Positions 6,745 to 13,827 of a stretch of DNA of 24,144 bases are shown one piece after another. Source of the stretch: Methanobacteriota archaeon (lineage in GTDB: Archaea > Thermoplasmatota > Thermoplasmata > RBG-16-68-12); the NCBI GenBank assembly GCA_005878325.1, contig VBMR01000122.1, positions 1 through 24,144 on the forward strand, given 5' to 3'. Below the pieces are notes generated by a model. That model was not told the DNA's origin. It did no database searches and saw only the letters and a list, made by a program, of their open reading frames with translations. A program made the position numbers and the translations under genes. The first letter of the stretch is position 1; every line of letters begins with the position of its first letter.

Positions 6745-7658
6745 GGCGTCACCTGCGTGCACTGGGCGCGAATCTCGCACTCCGCGCATCCCGGATCTCC
6801 CGCGAGGTAGGTCCCGAAGCATTCGTAGACCCCGCGATAGAAATCGGACTTCGCGCGTTGGGCCTTCGCCTTTTCGAACCCGCTTTGGGCGGGCCGCGAT
6901 CGCGGTTCCAGGGCGAGCGCCCTCTCGAAGGCCTTCATCGCCAGGGTCGATTCCCCGAGCGCAAGGTGGGAATGCCCTTTGACGATCCACAACCAAGAGG
7001 CCTCCCGGATTCGGAGCGCGCGTTCCGCCCAGATGACGGTCTCACCGGGGTGCTCGGCATCGCGGGCCAGGAGGGCTCGGTTCGCCAGGGCGTCGTAGAA
7101 GTCCGGATTCAGCTGGAGGGCCTCTTCGATACATCGCGCCGCGGCCGCCCCCTCCCCAAGACGCAGGAGGGCGGCGCCCTTGTTGTTCCATGCCCCCACA
7201 TGCTCCGGCCGCATCTCGAGGACCTTGTCGTAGCAGGCGATCGCGCCGCGGTAGTCGCCCTGGTCGTGGAGGACCGCGCCCTTGTCGATCCACGCTTCGA
7301 TGGACCGAGGATGGAGTTCGAGCAAGCGGTCGTACGCCTCGACTTCCTCTTTGAACCGGCCGACCTCATGAAGGGCCGAGGCGAGCCCGAGCCATCCCTC
7401 CTCCGATTCCCCGTTTCGCTTCAGGGCCGCCGCGAAGGCCTCGATGGCTCCCGGGATGTTGCCGTCCTTCCGGAAGATGTGACCCCGGAGAAGCCATGCC
7501 GCGTCATATTCCGGCTTCAACTGGATCGCGATGTCGTTCTCCCGCAGGGCACCCGCAAGGTCTCCCTGGGCGAGCGCGTGGCGCGCGGCCCTCATCGCGG
7601 ATTCGAGTCGGTCCACGCTTGGAAGGAAGCGGTACGAGGCCTCCCGAGAGAGGGTCAC
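6741..7658 (-). CDS. TPR protein with C-terminal cysteine cluster
   Basis: The 305-residue product begins at a GTG (7658) overlapping the preceding stop as GTGA. Residues about 18-265 are regular TPR units, for example EAWIDKGAVLHDQGDYRGAI and AWNNKGAALLRLGEGAAAA. The C-terminal tail then contains four cysteines spaced CX10CX2CX5C (CFGTYLAGDPGC, then AEC, then EIRAQC, about residues 280-300). The last three have the CX2CX5C spacing of the 4Fe-4S cluster in Cas4 and AddB nucleases, but no nuclease motifs are present, so this is a possible Fe-S or zinc site fused to a TPR scaffold. It overlaps its neighbours by 4 bp on each side, so translational coupling is likely. Confidence 0.83.
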   Translation of the reverse strand: MTLSREASYRFLPSVDRLESAMRAARHALAQGDLAGALRENDIAIQLKPEYDAAWLLRGHIFRKDGNIPGAIEAFAAALKRNGESEEGWLGLASALHEVGRFKEEVEAYDRLLELHPRSIEAWIDKGAVLHDQGDYRGAIACYDKVLEMRPEHVGAWNNKGAALLRLGEGAAAARCIEEALQLNPDFYDALANRALLARDAEHPGETVIWAERALRIREASWLWIVKGHSHLALGESTLAMKAFERALALEPRSRPAQSGFEKAKAQRAKSDFYRGVYECFGTYLAGDPGCAECEIRAQCTQVTP

Positions 7659-10267
7659 AGATCTCCCTCCGATTCCAAGCGACGCAAGCAGCTCGCGCGC
7701 CCCCTCTGGGCGAGCTCGTGGTCCGGCTTCAGGGCAAGCGCATGGTCGTACGCCGAGAGCGCTTCCCCGTACCGTTCGAGTTGCTGGAGGGCGATCCCCC
7801 GGCCGGCCCAGGCATCGGCGTTCCGCTCTCCCTTGTCGAGGGCTTGATCGTATCGCACGAGGGCCATCGCGGCATCGCCGCCTTCGAGGGCGAGCTCCGC
7901 GAGTTGCAGCAACACGTGGACGTCTTCCTGGTCCGGCTCAATCGATTCGACGAAGCTGTGGAAATCCGGCGAGAGCGAGGGCCCTTCTTCGCGGGGTCCG
8001 GTCTCGGTGTCGTCTTCCTCCTCAATCTCCTCGAATGCCCGCACGAGAGATTTGAAATCCCGGGGCGGCTCCCGCTCCGGCCGCGGCACGGTCCATTCGT
8101 CCTGCGGTTCCTTCGGCTCCTCCTCGCTCGGGGTCCCGGCCGACTCCCAATACGACTTCTCCCGTGCCTGTGGCGCACGGTCCTCACGCCCGCTCGCCGG
8201 CAACCTCTGCGGCGCGGGCCGCGGAGTGGGCATCGACTCAATGGCCTCGCGGGCGCGCACCACGGACCGGTTGTCCGGCTCCTGGATCGAGGCGTGCTCC
8301 AGGGCCGTCGCGGCGGCCGCGACGTCTCCCAGGGCGGCGTGGGCTCGGGCCTTTCCGGCCCATGCCTCGACGTTCTTCGGATCGAAGGAGAGGACCTTCT
8401 CGAAGCACTCGAGCGCCTCGGGAGCCCGGTTGTGGTCCAGCAGGATGCGCGCCTTCGCGATCCATGGGCCCAGAAGGTTCCATTGCAGCGCGATCGCGCG
8501 GTTGTAGTATTGGATCGCGGCCCCCCAACGACCTTTCCGGTCGAGCAACTCTCCCTTGCGGAAGAGGATCGGCGCATTCTGCGGGTTCTTCCCGAGGGCC
8601 CGCGTGAAAAGCGTCTCCGCGGCTTCCGTGTCTCCGAGGTTCAACAGGGCATCGCCGAGCCCCAGGACGGACCTCGTGTCGCCCGGGTTCGCGTCCACGA
8701 TCGCCTGGTACAGGATGGCGGCCTCGTGCGGATGGCCGTCCCGCCGCAGCTGCTCCGCTTTCATCGCGATGTCCGCGGTCTTCGAAGGCCCGATCCGCAG
8801 GACCTCCCGCAACGCCTCGATCGCGTCCGGGAGTCGTCCGAGTCCGAACAACAGGTTCGCCCGTTCGAACCAAGCCTGACGGTGGTTTCGATCCGTGTCC
8901 AGGACCTTCTGATAGCATTCCAGCGCCTCCGCGGGGCGGTGCAGGAGGGCCAAGACGGAGGCCCGATCGAACCAGAGGCCGATCTCCTCCGGTCGTTCCT
9001 GCAGGAGACGGTCGTAGCAGTCCAGGGCGGCCTCGTACGCCCCTTCTTCCAGGAACGCCTGCGCCTCCTCCCGCAGGTGGACGGCGCGCTGCTCCTCCTC
9101 GACCTCACCGGGGACGAGTTCGAAGCGGATGGCGCGGGCCAATGCCTCCGACACACCCTTGCACTGGGTGAGCGCCTTCGCATCCGCGGCCTGGAGGGAT
9201 GCCAAGTCCGGGAATGCGGTCGCGATCACGTCGGCCTGGGATGCCCCCATGCCGGGGACGTTCCCGAGGAACCGCAGCACCTGGATGCGGGCTTGGTCCT
9301 TCTCGAGGGCGATGAGGCGTTCCGTGGCGGCGCGGGCCTTTGCCGCAACCTCCTGCTCCTTCGTCGCGATCGTCTGTTCCCGGTGCTCGAGGGAACTCTC
9401 CTTCGTCCGGATCGCCTCGGCCCGCAAACGGGAGGCGGACTCCAACTTCGCCCGCTGCCGCTCGAGCTCGTGTTTCATCGTCTCGAAGTCGAGCCATTTG
9501 TCTTCGTCGACCGACTCTTCGGGCTCCGGTTCCGGCTCGGGCTCGGGGTGGGGACGCGGGACCGGTTCCGGGAGAGGAAGAGGCGGCTCCGGCCCGGGGA
9601 CCGGCTCCGGTGGAAAGGGCTCGGGAGCGGGAAGCGGGACATTCTCGTCCCCTGTGGCGATGTCCTCGAGGTCCGTTTCCGGAAGCTCGAGTGCTGGCTC
9701 CGATACTGCTTCCTCCTGAGCCGTCGACGTTTGGGGGGCGTGCAGGCCCGCGACGACGTCCGGTTCCCTCGTCTTCGATGCAGCGGGTTCTATCTCCGCT
9801 GCGGTCTCGGGAGGAGAGAGGACATTCGCCCGCAACCGGTACTCCGACGCCAGATGGGAAGGCAGCCAATCGCACGTGGACAGGTATCGGTACATCGCCA
9901 CGAGCGCGCCGCGACCCTCCGCGTCCGAGGGCGTTGATCGGCGTGACTCGCGGAGGAATGTGTGCAGGACGTCTGCATCTCCCACGCTCAGGATCGGATG
10001 CTCCCCTTCGTCGATCTTCAGGAGCCGGACGAGACGGGTCGCACCGGTCGCCCCAGGCTCCCCCCGGGGGGCCACCCACTCGATCGTCGCGATATCCGCG
10101 GACATCAGGGGAGCCTCGCGGGGCGCCACGAAGTCAAGTAAGGAGGGGCCTGGCACAAGGGCCGGGTTGAGCCAGAGGGGATGGTATGCGATCAAGTAGT
10201 CCGCGCAAGACGGGCACAGGAAGTCCCGACTCACGGCGCCACAACGGACGCACCGCGACGGGAGCAC
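7655..10267 (-). CDS. Large TPR protein with zinc ribbon, coiled coil and HhH domain
   Basis: This 870-residue protein is strongly mosaic. Residues 6-21 form a CX2CX8CX2C zinc ribbon (CVRCGAV...CPSC). About 150-255 is an acidic, Pro/Glu-rich linker ending in PEP repeats. About 258-332 is a charged coiled coil (MKHELERQRAKLESAS). About 335-385 is a double helix-hairpin-helix (FLGNVPGMGASQADVIATAF and LTQCKGVSEALARAI), a non-specific DNA-binding fold as in RuvA. About 395-680 holds TPR units, followed by an acidic linker and final TPRs near 784-865. No catalytic motif is seen. The GTG start fits a leaderless transcript from the TATA-like box at 10292-10299. It heads the TPR operon. Bridging nucleic acid and protein partners is an inference from the domains. 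Confidence 0.88.
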   Translation of the reverse strand: MLPSRCVRCGAVSRDFLCPSCADYLIAYHPLWLNPALVPGPSLLDFVAPREAPLMSADIATIEWVAPRGEPGATGATRLVRLLKIDEGEHPILSVGDADVLHTFLRESRRSTPSDAEGRGALVAMYRYLSTCDWLPSHLASEYRLRANVLSPPETAAEIEPAASKTREPDVVAGLHAPQTSTAQEEAVSEPALELPETDLEDIATGDENVPLPAPEPFPPEPVPGPEPPLPLPEPVPRPHPEPEPEPEPEESVDEDKWLDFETMKHELERQRAKLESASRLRAEAIRTKESSLEHREQTIATKEQEVAAKARAATERLIALEKDQARIQVLRFLGNVPGMGASQADVIATAFPDLASLQAADAKALTQCKGVSEALARAIRFELVPGEVEEEQRAVHLREEAQAFLEEGAYEAALDCYDRLLQERPEEIGLWFDRASVLALLHRPAEALECYQKVLDTDRNHRQAWFERANLLFGLGRLPDAIEALREVLRIGPSKTADIAMKAEQLRRDGHPHEAAILYQAIVDANPGDTRSVLGLGDALLNLGDTEAAETLFTRALGKNPQNAPILFRKGELLDRKGRWGAAIQYYNRAIALQWNLLGPWIAKARILLDHNRAPEALECFEKVLSFDPKNVEAWAGKARAHAALGDVAAAATALEHASIQEPDNRSVVRAREAIESMPTPRPAPQRLPASGREDRAPQAREKSYWESAGTPSEEEPKEPQDEWTVPRPEREPPRDFKSLVRAFEEIEEEDDTETGPREEGPSLSPDFHSFVESIEPDQEDVHVLLQLAELALEGGDAAMALVRYDQALDKGERNADAWAGRGIALQQLERYGEALSAYDHALALKPDHELAQRGRASCLRRLESEGDL
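9518..9640. repeat. Low-complexity Pro/Glu-coding repeat
   Basis: A stretch of degenerate short repeats (ggctccggttccggctcgg on the plus strand and similar units) encodes the PEP-rich linker of the large TPR protein. Such tracts vary in length by slippage and are weak points in assemblies. Confidence 0.55.
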
Positions 10268-10291
10268 ACTCGAATGCAGGGGACGTGTGCC

Positions 10292-10299
10292 TTATAAAA
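10292..10299 (-). promoter_or_regulatory. TATA-like box of the TPR operon
   Basis: The sequence ttataaaa on the plus strand (TTTTATAA on minus) is centred about 28 bp upstream of the GTG at 10267, the distance for a leaderless archaeal mRNA. It is one of the clearest TATA boxes in the window. Confidence 0.6.
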
Positions 10300-10407
10300 T
10301 CTGGGAAGTAAGTGATGGATTGGACAATGTCCCCGTCGTCGGAGAGGGCCGACACCTTCATCGGCTAGGGAGCCGGTTCCGCCGACGGTGGGATCGCGGA
10401 ACTGCGG

Positions 10408-10863
10408 ATGCGTCGGGCACGCCGCGGAGACCTCTCGATCATGTGGTCGGCCACGCTCCAAACGGTCTGGGACGACCTGCCCCCGGACGAGCGGGGACAT
10501 CTCGATCGGGCGGCATGGGAGCGGCACTTCCGGAAGAAGATCGAGGCCTTCGTGGAAGGCGACCGGACGGAACGATGGGTCGCCGAGGGTCCTTCGCGGG
10601 AGTTCCTCGGATACTTGATCCTCGGCGAGAGCGGGTTCCTGACGCCGGAGACGAACGCATTCGTGTACGACATCTGGGTCGCGCCGGAGTTCCGAGGGCG
10701 GGGGATCGGAAAGGCGCTCGTCGAATGGGCGTCCGAATGGGCGCGATCCCGCGGCCATCGGAAAATCAAGCTCGAGGTGGGCGAGGGCAACGCCCGTGCC
10801 CGGCACGTATATGAGGCCCTCGGGTTCCGCTCCGAGCGACGGTACATGGGCAAGCCGCTCTGA
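10408..10863 (+). CDS. GNAT-family N-acetyltransferase
   Basis: The 151-residue protein has the GNAT core: MRRARRGDLSIM at the start, the strand pair EFLGYLILGESG and AFVYDIWVAPEFRGRG, acetyl-CoA-binding motif A (RGRGIGKALVEWASEWA, about residues 96-112), and motif B NARARHVYEALGFRSERRYMGK at the C-terminus. Members transfer acetyl from acetyl-CoA to an amine on a protein N-terminus, lysine or small molecule; the substrate cannot be deduced. ATG 10408 is the first usable start; no GTG lies in frame close upstream. The 140-bp gap to the TPR operon start contains that operon's promoter but no evident TATA box for this gene. The truncated HesB gene follows 77 bp later with its own promoter. Confidence 0.88.
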   Translation: MRRARRGDLSIMWSATLQTVWDDLPPDERGHLDRAAWERHFRKKIEAFVEGDRTERWVAEGPSREFLGYLILGESGFLTPETNAFVYDIWVAPEFRGRGIGKALVEWASEWARSRGHRKIKLEVGEGNARARHVYEALGFRSERRYMGKPL

Positions 10864-10894
10864 CGCGAACGTCGCGAGACTTGGTTCCAAAACG

Positions 10895-10901
10895 TTAAAT
10901 A
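10895..10901 (+). promoter_or_regulatory. TATA-like box of the hesB-type gene
   Basis: The core ttaaata lies in a locally AT-rich stretch. A start site about 27 bp downstream, near 10925, would give a 16-nt leader containing the Shine-Dalgarno-like AAGGGGG at 10927-10933 and ATG at 10941. Confidence 0.5.
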
Positions 10902-10905
10902 ACGG

Positions 10906-10926
10906 CGTTATCGTCATATGATAACG
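10906..10926. promoter_or_regulatory. Perfect 7-bp inverted repeat, candidate operator
   Basis: CGTTATC at 10906-10912 is mirrored exactly by GATAACG at 10920-10926 across a 7-bp spacer (gtcatat). The dyad lies between the TATA box and the Shine-Dalgarno sequence of the HesB-type gene and covers the predicted start site, the classic place for a repressor to block archaeal transcription. The cognate regulator is unknown. Confidence 0.5.
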
Positions 10927-10940
10927 AAGGGGGACAACAA

Positions 10941-11168
10941 ATGATCCAGGTCACCCTGACCGAGACCGCTGCGAGCAAGGTGAAAGAGCTCATCCAGAGG
11001 AACGACCCGGAGACGGGAAAGCCCCTGGGGACCCCGGAGGACACCTATCTCCGGATGTACGTCGCGGGCGGCGGATGCTCGGGATTCCGCTACGGCCTCG
11101 CGCTGGACCGGAACATCCAGGCAGGGGACGAGGTCGTGCAGTCGAATGGCCTAGAACCCGAAGGATGA
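10941..11168 (+). CDS. HesB/IscA-type Fe-S carrier, truncated
   Basis: The 75 residues match the N-terminal two thirds of an A-type iron-sulfur carrier (HesB/IscA/ErpA): VTLTETAASKVKELIQ, LRMYVAGGGCSGFRYGLALD with the first ligand cysteine (about residue 47), and AGDEVVQSNGL. A normal family member has about 105-120 residues and ends in a CGCG motif supplying the other two cluster ligands. Here the frame stops right after SNGL, so those ligands are absent and a normal cluster-transfer role is doubtful. Directly downstream, in the +1 frame, 11155-11226 reads NPKDEAAPDAKEGHHGHGHA and ends in HTH and a stop, perhaps the remnant of a His-rich tail. A deletion with frameshift is the simplest reading. 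The promoter, dyad and ribosome-binding site look intact. Confidence 0.75.
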   Translation: MIQVTLTETAASKVKELIQRNDPETGKPLGTPEDTYLRMYVAGGGCSGFRYGLALDRNIQAGDEVVQSNGLEPEG

Positions 11169-11317
11169 GGCGGCCCCGGACGCGAAAGAGGGCCATCACG
11201 GCCACGGGCACGCCCACACGCACTGAACCGCCGACGTAAGCATCGTTTCATTCGGTAGCGAAGCGGTTCGACCTGCCACCCGCGGACTTTTCCGTCACGA
11301 CAACCTTTCCAACAGAC

Positions 11318-11479
11318 ATGGCGAAAGGTGGCGCCCGCGAGATTCGGGTTCGGGCGAAAGAGACGATCCGGCTCGCAGGCCTCGAGGTGACGAATGAGAC
11401 GGCGAACTCGATTCGAGTGAAGAAGACGGCAAAGGGATTCGTCGTGACGGACTGTTGCCTCGAAGAACAGGGCCTGTAG
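11318..11479 (+). CDS. Possible small protein, 53 residues, unknown
   Basis: A short open frame from ATG to TAG encodes a product starting MAKGGAREIRVRAKETIRL and including LEVTNETANSIRVKKTAKGF, VVTDCC and a C-terminal EEQGL. The alternating strand-like pattern and charged composition resemble a real small beta-rich protein rather than random frame noise, but no family was recognised. There is no convincing Shine-Dalgarno sequence or TATA box. It fills the gap between the truncated HesB gene and the MFS transporter, and its end lies 20 bp before the preferred MFS start. The opposite strand carries a longer open frame (11248-11913) of low-complexity, charged sequence that looks like the antisense shadow of the MFS gene. 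Confidence 0.35.
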   Translation: MAKGGAREIRVRAKETIRLAGLEVTNETANSIRVKKTAKGFVVTDCCLEEQGL

Positions 11480-11499
11480 GCGACAGTCGATCTCGATCC

Positions 11500-12783
11500 T
11501 TGAAATCGGCGGGCCCAACCCTTTATCCGACGCACGGGTTCAGCCCCGGCCACGAGGTCATCCGCCTGCAGCGCTCCCCTCTTTTCGTCGCCTTGTTCAC
11601 GGTCTTCGTCGATCTGATCGGGTTCGGCGTGATCATCCCATTCCTGCCTTTCTACGCGAAGGTCGTGGGTGGCCAAGATGGGCCGGCAATCCTCGGTGGA
11701 CTTGTGGCGGTCTTCTTCCTCATGCAATTCGGCTTCTCGGCCATCTTCGGTCGGTTGAGCGACCGCATTGGTCGAAGGCCCGTGATCCTTGGGAGTCTCG
11801 TCCTGGCGACGGCGGGACACCTCGTCTTGTCCATCGCCACGTCGTCGATCGTCCTCCTGTTCGCCGCGCGAATCCTCGCTGGAATCGGGTCCGGAAACCT
11901 GAGCGTGGCCCAAGCCTACGTCGCGGACCGGACGCGACCCGAGGAGCGGGCCCGGGGCATGGGGCTCATCGGCGCCGCGTTCGGCGTGGGCTTCGCAGTA
12001 GGGCCCGTGATCGGCGGCCTCCTTCAGCCGTTCGGACTCGCAGCCCCGGCGCTCGGGGCCGCCGTCCTAGCCGCGACGAATTTCGGCCTCGCCTCCTTGT
12101 ATCTGCCAGAATCTTTGACACGCGAAGCGCGAGAGAAGAACGGGAGGGAGAGTCACGCGAAATTCCTGGACATCGCTCGACGACCCGCGCTGCGCGCCCT
12201 CCTCATCGCCTTCGTTATCGTGTCGTTTGCGTTTAGCGCCGTGCCCGTCGCGTTCCCGAGTCTTGCCATCGAGTTGTACGGCTTCCAACCGCTGCAGCTC
12301 GTGCTGATTTTCATCTACATTGGCGTGATTAACGTCATCTTCGGAAATGCCGCGGGTCGCCTGGCCCGGCGGATCGGGACGGAGCGGCTCGTGGCCCTTG
12401 GATCCTTCGCAATCATGATTGGCCTCCTGTTGGTGCCTTGGGCCCAGCATTGGAGCGTATACGTCCTCCTGACCGGCGTCGTTGCGGCGGGCGTCGCCAT
12501 CGCCTTCCCCCTGATTCCGAGTCTGGTGTCGAAGCGCACCCCGCCTCAGGAGCAGGGTTCGGTCCTAGGGGTCGCGCAATCCCTGGGGAGCCTCGCTCGC
12601 GTCCCGGGTCCCCTCGTCGCCGGCTTCTTGTTCGATCGAGTCAGTCCCGCAAGCCCGTTCCTGGTCGGCGCGGCTCTCATGGCCATCGGCTTCGGCGCGA
12701 CCCTGGTGGTGTATCGTGAGCGTGGTCGCTCCTCCGCGGCACCGGCAGGCCTCAGCGTCGAATCGATGGTGCGCCGCGATTGA
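11500..12783 (+). CDS. MFS transporter, TetA/DHA1-like
   Basis: The protein (427 residues from TTG 11500) has about 12 hydrophobic segments. The first is LFVALFTVFVDLIGFGVIIP. Between segments 2 and 3 is the MFS motif A GRLSDRIGRRPVI, and a later segment has GMGLIGAAFGVGFAVGPVIGG, typical of drug:H+ antiporters of the TetA type. It sits in the cytoplasmic membrane and probably exports a small molecule; the substrate is unknown. The start is uncertain. No ATG or GTG precedes the first membrane segment in frame, only TTG at 11455 and 11500; 11500 is preferred because 11455 lies inside the possible small gene before it. It converges with the M29/NicX-type gene, leaving a 9-bp gap. Confidence 0.87.
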   Translation: MKSAGPTLYPTHGFSPGHEVIRLQRSPLFVALFTVFVDLIGFGVIIPFLPFYAKVVGGQDGPAILGGLVAVFFLMQFGFSAIFGRLSDRIGRRPVILGSLVLATAGHLVLSIATSSIVLLFAARILAGIGSGNLSVAQAYVADRTRPEERARGMGLIGAAFGVGFAVGPVIGGLLQPFGLAAPALGAAVLAATNFGLASLYLPESLTREAREKNGRESHAKFLDIARRPALRALLIAFVIVSFAFSAVPVAFPSLAIELYGFQPLQLVLIFIYIGVINVIFGNAAGRLARRIGTERLVALGSFAIMIGLLLVPWAQHWSVYVLLTGVVAAGVAIAFPLIPSLVSKRTPPQEQGSVLGVAQSLGSLARVPGPLVAGFLFDRVSPASPFLVGAALMAIGFGATLVVYRERGRSSAAPAGLSVESMVRRD

Positions 12784-12792
12784 CCGACCCTC

Positions 12793-13821
12793 TCACCCTT
12801 TCGGCCTCTCCGTCCGAAGGCGTTCCGCCAAGGGCAGGAGTCTAGGATGGACAAACGATCCATCCCGCTCGACCTCGGTCCCGTCCACGATGACCGTCGG
12901 ACGTCGGGTCACTCCATCGATGTGGCTTGCGGCGAGCGTGAACCCTCCCTTGAACGACGCCATCTGGGAGCCGAAGCCTGTGACAAAGACCCCGAACGAA
13001 CGCTCGTCTTCTAAGATGCGCCCAGATATCCGCGCGCCGGGATTGAACCCATAGCAGAAGTGCGCTACGTTATACATGCGACGGTCCCGGAAGTGGCGAA
13101 TCCAGTCGGAAAGGAGCCGCCCGCTCGGGCCGCCATCGATTTCCGTGACCCGCCCTGCGTCCATCTCGATCCGGATGGGCTCCTTGAGCGGAGCGGTCTC
13201 ATCCGGCGGCCAGACGGTCCCGTCGAGCACGAGAGACCCCCGGATCGACTTCTCAATCGCAGCCCACGAGATTTGGCCACCCAGATAACAATCTCGACCG
13301 GGCACGACACATTCACCGGTATCCAAGATCACGGGCCGCGATCCAATCGAGAATCGAAGGTCCGTGCCTGCGGGGGAGATCACGTGGACTTCCTTCGCGC
13401 CTTGCGTGAGCCGCCGGAGCGCGGATCCGAACACCTTCATAGCAGAGAGGGAGACATTCCCTATCGTGCGCACCATCATGTCCGCATCCATCGCGGTCAA
13501 GCAGAGATGGCGGGTGCCCGCGTCCATCGCCTTTTCAAACGACTTCGTGGTCATGAGGTAGGTCCGGGCGTATTCGATCAAGACGTCGGCTTCCTTCATC
13601 GCCTCCGCCATTGGCGTGGGCGGTTCCGTCCCCGGTGGTCCATCGATGCGGTACCACACTTCAAGGGGAATCCCGCCCCGGGCCTTGACCGCGTCGACGG
13701 TCTTCTCGACGACGACCGGATCGGAACCGCTGTCGGCATAGACGAGCACATTCTCGCCGCGCTTCATACGAATGTAGTCGCGGACCAACACCATCGCCGC
13801 CCGGGCCACCTCGTCCTCCAT
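12793..13821 (-). CDS. M29 aminopeptidase / NicX-type metalloenzyme
   Basis: The 342-residue protein belongs to the aminopeptidase T (M29) and 2,5-dihydroxypyridine dioxygenase (NicX) superfamily. It has an N-terminal alpha/beta domain (VLVYADSGSDPVVVEKTVDAV) and ADVLIEYARTYLMTTKSFEKA. The C-terminal metal-binding region has NVAHFCYGFNPGARISGR (His about 253) and LAASHIDGV (His about 299, Asp about 301). This His, His-x-Asp set resembles the iron ligands of NicX more than the dizinc site of M29, so a ring-opening or hydrolytic role on a small molecule is possible. It is the last gene of the ABC-transporter operon, 6 bp after DUF917. Its GAGGTG ribosome-binding site lies in the end of that gene and supports ATG 13821. 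Confidence 0.8.
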   Translation of the reverse strand: MEDEVARAAMVLVRDYIRMKRGENVLVYADSGSDPVVVEKTVDAVKARGGIPLEVWYRIDGPPGTEPPTPMAEAMKEADVLIEYARTYLMTTKSFEKAMDAGTRHLCLTAMDADMMVRTIGNVSLSAMKVFGSALRRLTQGAKEVHVISPAGTDLRFSIGSRPVILDTGECVVPGRDCYLGGQISWAAIEKSIRGSLVLDGTVWPPDETAPLKEPIRIEMDAGRVTEIDGGPSGRLLSDWIRHFRDRRMYNVAHFCYGFNPGARISGRILEDERSFGVFVTGFGSQMASFKGGFTLAASHIDGVTRRPTVIVDGTEVERDGSFVHPRLLPLAERLRTERPKG

Positions 13822-13827
13822 GGGAAT

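Noticed and set aside
9518..9640. Possible CRISPR or minisatellite
   Set aside because: The repeats are short, degenerate and in frame, encoding a PEP-rich protein linker; no spacers.
7496..9937. Long plus-strand open frame (813 codons) opposite the TPR genes
   Set aside because: Composition is Arg/Gly/Leu/Pro-rich with no motif, and it lies antisense to a clear multi-domain TPR gene; high GC creates such frames.
10337..10356. Small inverted repeat GTCGG/CCGAC upstream of the GNAT gene
   Set aside because: Five-base GC arms are expected by chance in such GC-rich DNA, and no promoter context was found.
11260..11310. tRNA-like stretch containing ggttcgacctgcc
   Set aside because: It lacks a matching acceptor stem and anticodon arm; only the T-loop-like bases are present.
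11248..11913. Minus-strand open frame opposite the MFS start
   Set aside because: Charged low-complexity sequence antisense to membrane segments of the transporter; no ribosome-binding site or family.
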